Origin: Symbiodinium natans
Taxonomy: Eukaryota > Sar > Dinophyceae > Suessiales > Symbiodiniaceae
Length of the DNA: 64,000 bases
Assembly: GCA_905221605.1 (NCBI GenBank)
Contig: CAJNDS010002449.1
Coordinates: 188,001-252,000 of the forward strand
Direction: 5' to 3'
Notes under the pieces: generated by a model
Seen by the model: only the letters and a program-made list of their open reading frames with translations
Database searches by the model: none
What the model was told of the DNA's origin: nothing
Part shown: piece after piece, positions 41,526 to 53,636 of the stretch
Numbering within the stretch: position 1 is the first letter of the stretch
Layout of the letters: each line of letters starts with the position of its first letter
Position numbers and translations under genes: made by a program

Positions 41526-43259
41526 ACCCAACCTTGACTGGCGTTTGCCTGACGTAATCTTCTTGGCTCCCTCTCAATGAAACCAGATCACGGCCGCCCG
41601 CGCCTCACCACAGCATGGGCCGGTGAACCGACTTCGTCCACCGACGTCGGCACTGGCCGGGTTGGAGGTTCAGGGTTACGTCTACAATTCAAATACTCCC
41701 AACACTGTGCAAGGTTTGCACCAGCCTCTTCGCTCCACCCGCTTGCCCCAATCCCCCCCCCCCCAACCCCTGTAAGGAGGCGCATGCGTTCGGCAGCCAT
41801 TCAAAGGGGTCCTTTTAAAGCGGAGGACCCAAGCCGGCAACGGGGCGGATTGGTAGAAGGGCAAAAGAGTCGGCGACGGCTAGACTTCAGGCACATCTAA
41901 ACTTGAAATTGAGGCCGCATTTAGCACAGCACAGCAGCACGGCCAGCAGACCCTGCCCTTCTACTCTACGCATCTGTACCTTCTCGAGATCAATGCGGCA
42001 GGAAACATGGCAAACTCTTTGGCACTGTGTTTGCCGCTGGGGGCCAGGCCTGCGCAGGCACAACATCTTCTTCTCCCAACAACATGCAACAACATGTAAC
42101 AACATCACGCGGACCAAAATTTGGGCTCAGGAGTTTGGGCAAGGCTTTGCGTCTAAACGGCTTTGTGGCTTTACCATCTTCGATTCGGCTTGGAGATGAG
42201 TGAGGATGCCAACGTTAGCCACCTCCAAACCTTGAAGTGCTGCTAGTTGCCATCGGTCCAGCGAAACTCATAAATACATCGCGAGCGCCCAACATCAAGA
42301 CCCAAAAGTCCAACACCTCAGGAGATGCGAAATACCGCAAAGAACCCCAGAGCCGGCAACCTCGGGCATGGGTGACCAGTGCAGCCCTCAAGCAGCACTA
42401 GAAGACTGGAGCCAGAAAGCCCGGAACCTAGCATCCCAAACGCCTCAAGCATGAATGCGACGCACATGCGCAATCAGTCTTGAGCCATAAGTACCTGAGG
42501 CCTGAGGTCGTGGCTTAGGGGGTTATGTCGCGGCTGAAAGGATCCTCGTCCGACGTCCTTGGCGAGAAGAGTTGTTTCTTCCGGGCTTCAGGTGTGGAGT
42601 TTATGGTGGAAGAAAGGTCGGCAGTACCGTCTTGCATACCATCGCAGATGTAGGCCTTAGATGCTAGTCCCGGAGACAAGCGAAAGAACCCTTGCCCTTT
42701 CACCGATGGGAACACTCACCCTGCCGAGCTTCGAAGTTAGGGGGTTGAGGGATTTGGGAGGATTTGGGATCTGGTCTGCAGGCTCGGGGGTTTTGAGGTT
42801 CACATAAGTTTACGGGGCTCTGGACTTCAGATCGGTTCATCGGAAAGCCCACAAAAACTGCTCTGCTCTTGTACCTGAGAACCGAATCCTGCGTCCTAGG
42901 GGGTGTGACTGAGCACGCGCATATGCGAGTGCGCGGGCGGGTTGGCGGGCGGGCTGGCGGGCTGGCGTGCGTGAGCCCAAGCAAGCAAGCAAGCAAGCAA
43001 GCAAGCGCGTGTGCACGTAGTTCACCCGCGTCTCAAGCTCAGTCGGCGGAAGCACTCTTTTCCCTGGGCTTCGTTCAAGCGGGATTGATTGAGGACCGGG
43101 AGACAGCACGAATTTTCGCAAAGCGCCGCAGCAGCTAGCTGATCCGGCCATATCTGGGCATGACCTTTATGTCCATGACCTTTGCACACCACACTGGCAC
43201 TACACGTGCTCCTCAGCTGGCAAGTTTAAAGGAACAGCCTTAAAATCGGGGTGCGGAAC
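41526..43259. other. No gene recognised
   Basis: This holds a G/C-rich stretch GGCGGGCGGGTTGGCGGGCG near 42935-42965 and an AAGC tetranucleotide array just after it. No exon is supported. Confidence 0.35.
42972..43005. repeat. (CAAG)8 tetranucleotide microsatellite
   Basis: About eight tandem CAAG units following GAGCC. Confidence 0.95.
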
Positions 43260-46200
43260 TCAAACCCAGGAGCGGCAAGCTTCTGCCGCACAGATTTCCA
43301 CACCCATGAAGGGCTGACACAGCATGGCATGATGATTAGCGTGGCAGATGTCCGCAAGCACGTCTGTGAAGCGGAGGTGAAAGTCGAGCAGGGGAATGTC
43401 GTTCGCATCCTGCCCGAAGGGGTTTTCCAGCTCCATTGCAACGTCGTTCAGGCACCAAAGGCTCGTGAACAAGATGAAGCAGAGAATCGGCCCAACGACT
43501 GGTGAGCCGGTGAAGATCACGACGTACACGGGGATGAAGCAAGAGAAGCCGATGAGGAGCCAACCCAGCAGCTGCGCATAGGGCATCGGAAAGGGCACGT
43601 CTGCGACCTTCAAGCAGTTACAGAAGCCCAGCATGCCATTGGAAAGCTCCTGGTACATCCTCGACTGAATGGGCGCGGCGATGTCCAGTCGGCTCATGGA
43701 ATCTGCCAGATCCCAGACAATCCAGTACATCACCTTCGTTCCGCAGCAAACCAGCGACGAGTTAAGAAGTCCCCCCCCCAAAAAAGACAGACCCATCCGC
43801 CTTAGGCCTTAAGCCGAAGCCCTTCGACACAATCAACACCCCAGAAACACCCAGAGATGCCAGCAAAATTAAGATGCTTCAGCATGAAGAATGGACCTTG
43901 CAGAGGCCCCCTGAGAAGCTTCAGTCTAGAACCTTCATGTTTTTGGGCAAGGAACGACATCACACCCCCCCAAACTCTCAGACCCTAAACCCTAAACCCT
44001 AAACTCCCAAAATCGGTGGACACGAACCCCTGGAAGCTTCCAGGGTGCTGTGGCAACATGGTCGTAGGATTGCTCGAGCAGCTCTTGCTGATCCTCCCAA
44101 ACCAACGGGTCTAGGGTTTAGGGCTTCGACTCTCACACTGGCGCACGCGCTGGCAAGGCTCCGCTAGGGTTTGGGGTTTGGGGTTAGGGTTTAGGGTTTA
44201 GGGTTTGGGGTTTAGGGTTTAGGGTTTAGGGTTTAGAGTTTAGGGCTTAGGTTTTAGGGGTTAGGTTTTTTTCCAGGGTTTAGGGTTTAGGGTTTAGGAT
44301 TTAGGATTTAGGATTTAGGATTTAGGATTTAGGATTTAGGATTTAGGGTAAACCAACGCTAACTTCGGGCGAGATCAAACATCCTGGGTCTCTCAACTTC
44401 TACGCATTCTTAAGGCTCTAGGCCCACAATCTCAGATTCAGAAGTTCTGCAAGAATTCTCAGAACACTCCTCATGAGCACTCTGTCGTTATTTTTGAAAA
44501 ACCCCTCTGAGGCAGCTCTCCTTTGACGGGAGCTCGAAGACTGGGTAAACGTCATGCATGCGGTCACGCTTGAAGTGCTTCCTGTGCCCGTCCACCAAGC
44601 ATCGGAATCACTAGATGCGGCTTTGCTGTAGGAGTCCAACACAAAAAGAAGTGAAAGGCTAGGGTGCACTCAAGGTGGGAGTTCAATGTGGCCGTGTATC
44701 AGCCCCAAAGCAAAACCTGCACAGCTTCATTCCAAGCAGCTGAACTACTCAAGATCCCAGACCCCCTACCGCACAAGCACGCACAATACACAACAAAAGC
44801 AAATGGGGGGGGTCCTCTCCACGAGCTTTGGAAGAAAGCCTCCGTAGCATTCGCCCTGCTCGGGAAGGCCCCGGAGCCCCCCCAACTTCGGCGCAGATTA
44901 AAAGCGCTACGCCTTCGGCTAGCTCTCACAACTGGAGCATCTTAAGGTTCAGGGGCGTGCCCAATTGTGCTACGCAGACTCCCCGACCTCGATTCGCAAG
45001 TCAGTCCGTGTGCGTATGCGCTCGGACCCATCGTCCTGCGCGCGGTTCGAAAAGAGGGGCTGGCTGTGCCAATCCAAATCATGGCACCACACAATCGGCA
45101 AAATACTACTCAGAATCATCACGGTGTTAGGAATCGTATGTGCGTAATAATGACTGTTTCGTCCGTTCCGGTCACTGTTAAGCAAGATTGATATGCAAAT
45201 CGTACCCAGTACTTGATAGTCAGTTCTTACCATATCATGACTCTTCAGTAATATTGAATATCGAGCATTCAGTACTCCAGAGTCGACAATTCATCAATTG
45301 CAACAAGTATCTGATGGAAGTACTCGCTAGCACTTAGACATTTCTAATGAAGAGTATGTAAAGATTCATGAATCAGAATTGGCAAGTAGTTTATTTAATA
45401 AGTAGTAAGTCGTTCTTAGTACATAGCAATGAACCTTTCAAATAACTAAAACCTGCTCCGTAGCAAAGCAATGAATAAAAAGTCGTTAGCAACTAACTAT
45501 GCATAACATATTGCAAAAAAAGTAGTGGTTCATGATTCGCGATAAATATCTAGCAGTTAAGCGTAAATAGCAAGTAAGCAAAAACATGCCTTTCCCTCCC
45601 GCCCTGCCGAAGCTGCGAGGCCATGTCATCCAACCCTCCCCCAAACGAAACAGACAAGGTATGTGAGTGGTTGTCAAAGTCACGGTCCCTTTTGGGGTCC
45701 CGAATAACTACGGCACCAAAAAGTTACGGCCCTAACTTTGACAACTGCCCATGTGTGTACGCGTCTTGCACATAATTTCCCGCCCAGGCTTATGCTTGGC
45801 AGACCACCATCCCACCGAGCCTAAACGAATGAGTCTTGAGTAGTGATTTCCACTAAGAGTATGCTTTGGTTAGTGGACAGTAAGTAAGCACTTGCAAAAC
45901 ACATTTAGTAGTTAAAGGTTAGCAACTGCAAGTTCACACACAATAGTTAATACACAAGGGCAAAAGATGCTTCGGAGCCGCAGCCAAACACTTACAAGTT
46001 TAGACTTAACCGGTAGTTAGCCATACTTCTACCTCAACACTTCATACTTCGTAAATAGCAATTCGTAGTTAGTCAGTTGTGGTTGCAATCCGTAAGTAGT
46101 ACTTCATAACAGCATATTTGGTATGGTTAACCCGGTGATTGTAGTAATACTTAGCAATGGACCTATTTTAAAGCAAAACCAAAACCTGACAATACTCATT

Positions 46201-48396
46201 AAACATGTTCCCTGGATTTTAGTGATTAAGAAACGACGAATACATTAGTGATGACATGAGCATTATCATAGTCACCCGGCGATGGTTGTGATAGAAATAA
46301 TAGACATTGCGACGAAGAGACTCAAGGACCGTAGGTCCTGCAACTGGAGGACCGAGTGCCCGGAAACCGGGCGCCAACCCTACCACGTGAGCCCCCGCCA
46401 ACCTGTGGGAAAAGAACCGGGACTCTTTCAGACACCGTTTGGTGCTGTGTCAGGTTGCAAGGAGCTGCTACTGGAAACTCAATCCAAGCCTTCACGATTC
46501 ACTAGGGTTCTGGCCCGAAAGAGGCCCCCCAGGGCCGGGCCGAAGCGTTCGACGCGTAGCGTTTTATCAACAGAAGGCACAATACTTTGATAAATGTAGC
46601 AGCAGCAACAGTAGTGGTACTAAAATGTACTGCCATTCCGTGTGCTGACAAAACGGGGATGCAAAACTGGGCAACAAGCCCATTAGCAACCAACAACTTG
46701 GGATGTTCCCGCTTATACTAACAGTCCTTCTTAGGGATTATAATGGGGGGTACTATAATCCCCATTAAGGACTGCTAGCATAAGGGGGAACATCCCAACC
46801 AACAACCATGGCTTGCACTCCATGGAGCAGCCCAAGGCACACCAGGTTTGCAGTGAAGTGCATTTAAATTTCACACGCACACAAAGGCTTAGTCCATGAA
46901 CTAACAGTTGCAAAGAACAATCAGCAAAACCTGCCTCACCCCAAAAAAAACAACAACAAACAAGTATAGAGGACGGCGCAGGGCTGCTCCTTCATGCGCT
47001 CGTTGTCGCCGCGGCAAAGCCTCTCAGCCGCAAAGGCGCTCAGCAAAGCAAAGTTCCACTTCAGCCGCAGCCTCAGCTGAGGGGCAAAGACCGGATCTAT
47101 CTGACCTGTTGGGGAAGGCGCCACGGAGTTGTGCAAGGCCTCCGTGACTTTGTTTTTCCCCCGCCCATTTTTTTTGAATTGAATCACGAATCTCAATGAG
47201 CCACACCCACCTCATGCCGAATGCGGAAACACACGAACTTAACTCCGGCGCCGGCGCAACACCATCCAACCCGCAATATTGAAACCCGAAGCCAGAAACA
47301 CAAAGCCCTAATTGAAACAGAGGAAGAACAAGTTCGAACACATCTCTTGCACGGGTGGCTGCTTCTGCCACAGGAGGTCTGCCCGTACATGATCTCCTGC
47401 CTTGCATGACCCATGCTAAACTTGCCCTCTATGTATGCGCTTCGGAATTTGTTCGGTGCCCGGGTTTAGGCCCCTCTGGGATCACGGGTTTACGGTTTAG
47501 GGTTTAGGGTTTAGGGTTTCGGGTTTAGGGTTTAGGGTCAAGCAGACCAGCCACACTGCAGGCGAAGTAATCAACTTTGGAATGATTGACGGAATCTTGA
47601 AACACCAAAGTCGCCGCTGCAATCAAGGGCCCCCTTGTCGTTGATGTTTAGGGTCCGGGGGTTCGGGCGTGGTTCTGTCCTGCTCTGGGTGATTGGGCTT
47701 TGGGGGTCCGGCTTCTGAAGCCTGTTTACCAGCTGTCACAAGCTCTTGCTTGAAACCCTGACGATGGCCACCCGAGAAGGCAGGTCCTCAAATGCTGCCT
47801 TGGCCGTAACCTCCGCGAAGGCCTTCGTTACGGGCCCACTGAGAGGGTTGCAGTATCTTTGGGCATCCTCCTATGACCGGACGCCATGGCTTAAGCTTTC
47901 GAGGGCCTGTTTCATGGTTCAGGCTTGAACAGAGTTCTGCGTTTTCAGCGATTGCATGGGCTTGCGGAATGCCCTCCTGCCTGGAATTGTGCGAAGGCGT
48001 CCATCCACCTCAGCTTCTACGGCGCAACTTGTCCAAGCAGCCATGATAAGAATCCTCGGAAAGAGCAGAGGGGCCACACACAGTTCACGCTTGCTAAATT
48101 TATTCAAGTTGCTTGCTGTACATCATGTGGAGATGTGTGGCTGCCTCCCAGAACCTCCCCCACGCCAGCTGGGTCCGAAAAACGATGGCGAAAGTGACTC
48201 CAACACCCACAGCTTGGAAGCCATAGTGGTGCTCGATATCCGGGGCATATTCCCAGCCGGTGTCGCGCGCATGCTGGACGAAGCTGCCCATTCCTGCAAG
48301 CAGGAGCCCAGCCAATATCGTCTCAGGACGGAAAAACACGCTCCCCTGCCGTTGCAGAAGAAGACGGAGTAGCCTCCGGTTGTTGTAGAGGAGCAT
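43260..48396 (-). CDS. Bestrophin-family anion channel, four exons
   Basis: Exon 48396-48117 (ATG; first transmembrane part with FRTQLAWGRFWEAATHLHMM) ends at a GC donor. Exon 47147-46988 contains LRLKWNFALLSAFAAERL and ends at a GC donor. Exon 44581-44503 includes DVYPVFELPSKESC and ends at a GT donor. Exon 43733-43260 includes YQELSNGMLGF, KVADVPFPMPYAQLL and ELENPFGQDANDIPL, then TGA. Phases 1, 2 and 0 agree at each junction, giving about 330 residues, the size of compact bestrophins. FRTxxAxxRFWE and ELExPFGxDxNDxPL are bestrophin hallmarks; bestrophins are pentameric chloride/bicarbonate channels, and thylakoid forms exist in algae. No clear transit peptide is visible, so location is unknown. 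Exon 3 is the least certain because it is short and recognised mainly by phase and position. The second intron (2.4 kb) contains a foldback element. Confidence 0.85.
43981..44008. repeat. Short telomere-like tract (CCCTAAA)3
   Basis: Three CCCTAAA units, inside the last bestrophin intron. Confidence 0.85.
44165..44349. repeat. Telomere-like repeat array, TTTAGGG then TTTAGGA variant
   Basis: About 185 bp of TTTAGGG with GGGGTTTG variants, ending in a homogeneous block of about seven TTTAGGA units (44295-44346). It lies in the last bestrophin intron, opposite in orientation to the short CCCTAAA tract at 43981. Confidence 0.92.
45100..46300. other. AT-rich gene-free segment within bestrophin intron 2
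   Basis: About 1.2 kb, strikingly AT-rich compared with the flanks, with recurring AGTAAGTAG, TAGTTAG and CTTAGTA motifs. No open frame of note. Possibly an old insertion. Confidence 0.6.
46690..46806. mobile_element. 101-bp MITE-like foldback element with 8-bp target duplication
   Basis: Left arm 46698-46742 and right arm 46754-46798 are 45-bp inverted repeats with six mismatches, separated by 11 bp. The ends are TTGGGATGTTCCC and its complement. The direct repeat CCAACAAC flanks the element at 46690-46697 and 46799-46806. An 8-bp duplication fits hAT, P or Merlin-type DNA transposons, but the TIR ends do not match a family I recognise. It carries no coding sequence and lies in a bestrophin intron. 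Confidence 0.85.
47487..47540. repeat. Telomere-like repeat (TTTAGGG)n
   Basis: About seven units with one TTTCGGG variant, in the first bestrophin intron. Confidence 0.92.
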
Positions 48397-49115
48397 GACA
48401 TTTGGAAGTGGATCCGGTCTCTTTCACATTGCGCTTGGCACGTACAGTCGGTAGGTGCATATGCAACTGCTGACTGGTGACAGCTGGCTACTAGCTTGAG
48501 GAAGGGAGGCATCGATACACTACCAATGGCTTAAGGCAGTTGCTGCATTGGTAGTGCTTTGCTGCGAAACACCTTTTCTGAGCACTTTGGCTCACCTATC
48601 TGCTCTCTTCGAGAGCTATCCATCGAGCCGCGACACATGGGAATCTGGATTTGGGTCAATCGACAATATTGCTTTAGAAGAAATGCTGCGAAGTTGTATC
48701 ACCACGGTCGATTCACCCCAATGCCTAATGTGTGTCGTCATCCAAGATTTGCTCTTCTGAAAAGTTGTCTCGCGGCTTCAAAAAGCATTCGAGAGTTTGA
48801 AAGGATCTTGGTCTACCGGAGTCTACCGAGTCTGACAGGAGGTTTGAATGCACAAAACTGAATCATGTGATCGCCCCTGCTGTAGATTCAGACTGCTTCA
48901 GACCTATAAAGCTCCACAGAGTTCTGGCATGACCTACATCTCAAGACCCTTGCCCCAAAATGCTCAGCACCCTGCCATGCCTTCTGCGCAAACTCCTCCT
49001 CCAGTGCACTGTTTTGGCTTGAACGTACGGGGTAAAAGCGAAATAGGATCTGTCTCTCACAGGGCTACGCCATGCAGGCCCAATAGTATCGGCTGATTGG
49101 TTTGTCCCTCTTCTG
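48397..49115. other. No gene recognised (upstream of bestrophin)
   Basis: Should contain the 5' untranslated region of the bestrophin gene. No spliced-leader relic or promoter motif was recognised. Confidence 0.35.
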
Positions 49116-49514
49116 GTGCTTATTGGTCAGGCATTGCTGGGGGGCGGTTGGCGTTGCCTGCTTGCAACATCAGCGCAACTCAACTCCCAAGTAGCCGGAG
49201 CCAGCTTGTCATGGGGATTAGCCTTGTGCCCTACAAGCCCAACGAAACAGATTCGATGCACTTTCCAGTCTGAAAGCCCTTTTGATCAAACTCGCGAACT
49301 GCCTAAGTTGCCACGCCTGGTCCGTCGCAAGAGCGGTGGACTCGCGACTGCAGATGGACCCGCGAGCTCCGCACCTTCCCGCAGAAAGCCAAAACAGGGT
49401 TTGGAATGCAAAGGCTTTGGGGAGCCAAACCGTCATCTGTTTGCCCATCTGTTCGGTTTCGTTGCTTGGCTTTCGGTTCTTTCAATTCTGGCCGTCTGCT
49501 GCAGTATGGGCTAA
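49116..49514 (+). CDS. Hypothetical protein with C-terminal transmembrane helix
   Basis: A 132-codon frame starting at a non-ATG codon, so more likely an exon than a full gene. A basic middle (KLPRLVRRKSGGL, APSRRKPKQGLE) is followed by a C-terminal hydrophobic helix (FAHLFGFVAWLSVLSILAV) just before the stop, as in a tail-anchored protein. An alternative plus frame overlaps it. Confidence 0.22.
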   Translation: MLIGQALLGGGWRCLLATSAQLNSQVAGASLSWGLALCPTSPTKQIRCTFQSESPFDQTRELPKLPRLVRRKSGGLATADGPASSAPSRRKPKQGLECKGFGEPNRHLFAHLFGFVAWLSVLSILAVCCSMG

Positions 49515-51440
49515 GCTAAAGTTAGTACTCACCTGCGGTTTCACGTGTCGGACAGCAGGCCTAGGTGAGGAGGAGGGCGGAGTGTCCTGCCAAGGCAACT
49601 CATGCTTGGGATGTTGGCTGGATTTAGGATGTAGGGCCTTAAGGAGTTCTAAGCGTAACGCCCAGCCACGGCAGGCATGCGCAGCTCTCGGATCCCACCC
49701 AACATCGTGCAGTTGGCAACTAACAAGCCACACCGGACTTCGAGGCCCGAAGCAACATGCATGCACACCCGTCCACGTCGGACGTGCTCTCTGTCCAGGA
49801 CCTGACAGCAGGGGCTTTTGACTAGGGGATGGATTGGCTTGCTGGGCTTTGCCGACCATTGCTGCTCTGCCGGATATGGGAAGCTTGAAGGGCCTTTGGG
49901 CCAAGGAGGGCTTTCGGCACTAGTCATGTGATTAGTACAACCCTTCTGCTCTTGCCTAGGCAGTTCCCCCCTCAGCTTGCATGTCTCATTAGCTTTCGTA
50001 AAGGGACAACTAGCCTCTTTCTGAGATCGACTTCCTACGCCTGAAAATCTCTGGGGCATCCGACCGCACCGAGGCAGTGCCACTCTCGCCGTTGTGGGCC
50101 ATCTGTGCCGTGATGGAGCTTTGGTAGAGCGGGACTTGGGGGCACTGGGCTCCGAGAAGATTTGGTATTCGCGAGCCTTTGTTTAAGAGCCCTGGCTTAA
50201 TCCTGTCCTGCTAGCAGAGTCGACGGGGCAGCCATGTGGTGGTTTTCATTCAGAAGGACTGCGAGATCTGTTGCTGGCGGTGCTGGAGCGGCTGGAGAAG
50301 TGTTGAGAAGTTCGCTGTCATGGTACACGCAGGGTGGAATGAGGGGTTCCAACATGAGGGTCAGCTTCGAACATTTGGCTTGGCTCTGGCGACCAAAGCC
50401 CCGAACCATGAGAAAAGGCTGGAAACTTAGGGGAAAACATTAACCCTGCGAGCCGAGTTACGCCGAACGACTGCACCGAGCCAGTGGGCGTCTGCTCTGT
50501 GCCCACAAAGTTCGAGTCATCGAAGTAGAAGGAGAACCTCACGTCACGTTTGTGGCTTGGAGGGTGCTCGGCCGTAGGCGGAAGGCTGTAGACGGGAGCG
50601 GATTCCGGGCTGCAGGGATCGCTTCACAAGGGACGACTTCGAGATTCCGCTTTTAACACTTGAGTTTCCGTGCTTCTGCGAATGGCTTCTGCGAATGCAT
50701 TGGGGAACTCCCTGTTTAGACTGAAGTGCCAAATCACCCTGAATTCCAAGCAGTGTCGTACCTTGCAAGCCATCAAGCCCGAAACACTACATCTCTTTGG
50801 CCAAGCGGCGGGTCGCGCGGAGAGGGCTGGGGAGAGTTACCGTTGTCCTCGGCCACAGTCATGGCTCTTTGGTGTCAGCAGCCATAATAAATCCATGTTG
50901 GCTTGGGCGGGAGGCTTTCAGGAAGCTTGATGGTTTCTTGATGATGTTACAGATTTTGGGTTTTGGCTCGGGGATGCTCGGGGATGTTCGAGGCGACTGC
51001 GGGACTGCGGGGGCCTGCCGAGTTTGGGGTGTGATAATGAAATAGTGTGGTAATGTAATAATCGCAGTACCACACCGTTGCCATGACCAATCTTGCCACT
51101 TCTCCATCTCTCCATGGTACACTCCGGGAGGGGGGGGGGGGGACCATCTCCACCAGTTCCTCTCACTCCGAAGTCCATTCTCACTCCCCTGGATTCCAGA
51201 GACGAAGCTCAACAATTCAATCATAATCAACAACAAACCACAGCACAAACAATCTATGGGCAACCCTGCTGGCAGCTCTGCGCAAGTGCCTTGATCCAGT
51301 CTTGACCCACATGCATGGCAGTGTTGACTTGTTCAGACCCTCGCCAACGTTGGGAAAATGACCCTGGGGCCCGATTGCAAAGAAGCGACTCCCTGGGACT
51401 CAACTTGGCAAATAAAAACCGGCGAAGTCCAAACCCAGAG
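49515..51440. other. No gene recognised, about 1.9 kb
   Basis: Overlapping frames on both strands. A G-run lies at 51129-51144 and a GGGATGCTC duplication near 50970-50990. No exon is supported. Confidence 0.3.
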
Positions 51441-52040
51441 CCGAGGGGCGTCCAGGAGTGAGGGAACCGCGGGAGCCGGCTCCTGTCAAGGCTTTAGAAA
51501 GTGTGGGCTGCATGCTGAAGGGATGCGGGAGTACGTCGTCACCACCGCCGCCTTTCGACTATGTGCTTTTGCAGAGTTCTCTGCAGGAATGCGTGGGGTA
51601 CAGAACAGCTGGAAAAGATGTATTCATTCGTTGTGCTACTTGGTAGACGAGACAACACTGCGCCCACCACAGCACATCAGACACGACTCTTGCAGCAGGT
51701 TTTGGGATCAACTTTTCTGATGACAAGCAAGGTAAGGAGAACTTGCGCACCTACCCCTTCCCTGGTACCTCTGTGGGGCTTCCCCCCCCCCTGTAAGTCT
51801 GTGGTTCGTTCAGGGTTTAAATTTGCGGGCTTGGCTGACGCATATGCAAGCCCCAATTCTATTCCGTATTCAGGGGGCCGAGGCTTGAGAAACTCTTCGG
51901 TCTTAGCCTGGCCAACTTGCCAAGCCTCGAAAAAGCGGACCAGGTTGCACGGCGAGCCCAGCAACGTCGTGGGAGGTCCGAAAGCAGGCAGCCTCCAAAG
52001 CACTCTAGCTACTCAACACACTTCCTTTCCACCTTCTTGA
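51441..52040 (+). CDS. Three-exon gene fragment, unknown function
   Basis: Exon 1 (about 51441-51642) reads PVKALESVGCMLKG, PPPFDYVLLQSSLQEC and AGKDVFIRCAT and ends at TG|GTAGAC. Exon 2 (51673-51731) reads TSDTTLAAGFGINFSDDK and ends at CAAG|GTAAGG. Exon 3 (51814-52040) starts after GTTCAG and reads KFAGLADAYASPNSIPYSGG to TGA at 52038-52040. Phases 2 and 1 agree. The second intron (82 bp) is canonical; the first would be only 30 bp, unusually short. About 160 residues with no recognised family; the 5' end is open and upstream exons are likely. Confidence 0.45.
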
Positions 52041-52177
52041 GCTAGGACAGCTAGGACTCTGCTCCGCTAGCCGCCCCATTGCCAAGTCAGGATCCCGCCA
52101 ACATGGTGCCACAATCTCCAGGGAGCCAAACACCTTACAAAATTCTGGAAACCGTTTCGTGTCTCTGCCTCCTGTAG

Positions 52178-52545
52178 ACTCAGTTGCTTTCCTGCAAACT
52201 TTTGGGTTTGAGGCCTATGGATCCTTACACTGCCTTGGGAGGGAGGCGCTCCGCTTTGCAAGGCGCCGGCTACGGAGGTCTCCGCGGTCCTGCATTGAGG
52301 GGAAGAGTACTCTTTCGCTTGTCACGAACCCCAGAAACAGAATAAGACATGTTATGAGATGGGAATATACTTTTGAGATTTTGGGAAGTCACGTTTCAAG
52401 GATGTGCCCGATGCTGAAAGACTTTCGGCTCGAAACCTCTCCGAAAACTGACCTGCCTCCACCCAACCTGATCAGGGGACGCTCTTCAACAAGGAAATCT
52501 ACTTCACAGTCAACAGAAGAAGAAGAGAACTTGAAGGGCCCCTGA
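52178..52545 (+). CDS. Possible terminal exon, basic protein
   Basis: A strong acceptor (TGTCTCTGCCTCCTGTAG) precedes a 122-codon frame ending in TGA: VAFLQTFGFEAYGSLHC, REALRFARRRLRRSP and a Ser/Glu-rich tail (STSQSTEEEENLKGP). It follows the previous gene on the same strand, 138 bp after its stop. No family is recognised. Confidence 0.3.
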
Positions 52546-53636
52546 GTTCACCAAAAGTCTGCCTGAGCTTCAAAAGGTCCTCGGTCGCCGAGTTCAGTGC
52601 AAGCTTTGGCAATGCCGGCTGTGCCGGAATGGATAAGACCTAACGTGCCCGCGAACTACCCCTAAGAGCTAGCAGCAAAGAGTTGGCCGTGAGAAAGGGA
52701 TGCTGCAAGTTCAGCGCGAAGTGCCATTCAATCTCTCCCCTGCCTCGGAGTTTCCCTCTGCAAGCGCAGGTGTCTCAGGTGCCTGCACAAGACACAGGGT
52801 TCTGCTCCCAAAAGTCTAGCGATTCAAGCGTTTCCTTTGGGTTTGGGTGCGGGCTTCTTTTGATTTGGGGCCCGCGACGATAGCCGCGTCAAGTAAGGCC
52901 ACCGGGTGCCGGCCACACCTTTTTTGTCTCGACCTCAGAACTGCCTGCGCTGCAAGAGTTGAACCCCGTTCGCCATGGAACCCACGATCCCGAGGTCTGG
53001 GCCCTAGATGGCCCTAGGCTTGTCAGGCGAATGTTTCCAGCAATCCATGAACCCCAAATTGGGCAGACCAAGGTAAAGCAGGATACGCGGACTTAGGACC
53101 CTCGTGCAAGCCAGGGTCCTCAGCAACTGGAGGAAGTGGTCGCAGAGAAGTCAGAGAGCTTGGGAGGGGACATGACCTGATTCTGGCATCTGGACCCCCT
53201 TAGGCACGGCTTTGAGCTGATCTTGGGTTTCTTGTTTTCCGCCTTGGCCTTTCGAGATTGAGGATCGGGGGTGTGGAGCTTTTCAGGACTGATATATCGT
53301 CTTGCTGGGGTTGAAAGGTTGGAGAAGGAGTTTGCCTCGAAATACACCAGTGATCGTGGCGGTGCCTGCGACTGTGTGTGCGTGTGCACGCCCCGAGGCA
53401 AGTTCTAGGGGGTGGAAAGATGCTAAGGGCTCGACACAACCTTCGCTAGAGTTGGCTCAGGGGAGGCGGCTTTATCGCGGCAAGGGAGCTGCTGCTTAGG
53501 AAGTTGTGCAACATACTGAGTGGTACTGCAGCTAGTGCCCTCATGAGGCTTCGCGCCTTTGTTGATGCAACTTGGGTTGATATTTCATGCCCAGCCAGGC
53601 CTGGGGAGACCTAACTCGTAGGTGGGCCTCAACACA
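52546..53636. other. No gene recognised
   Basis: Short overlapping frames on both strands; nothing recognised. Confidence 0.3.
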
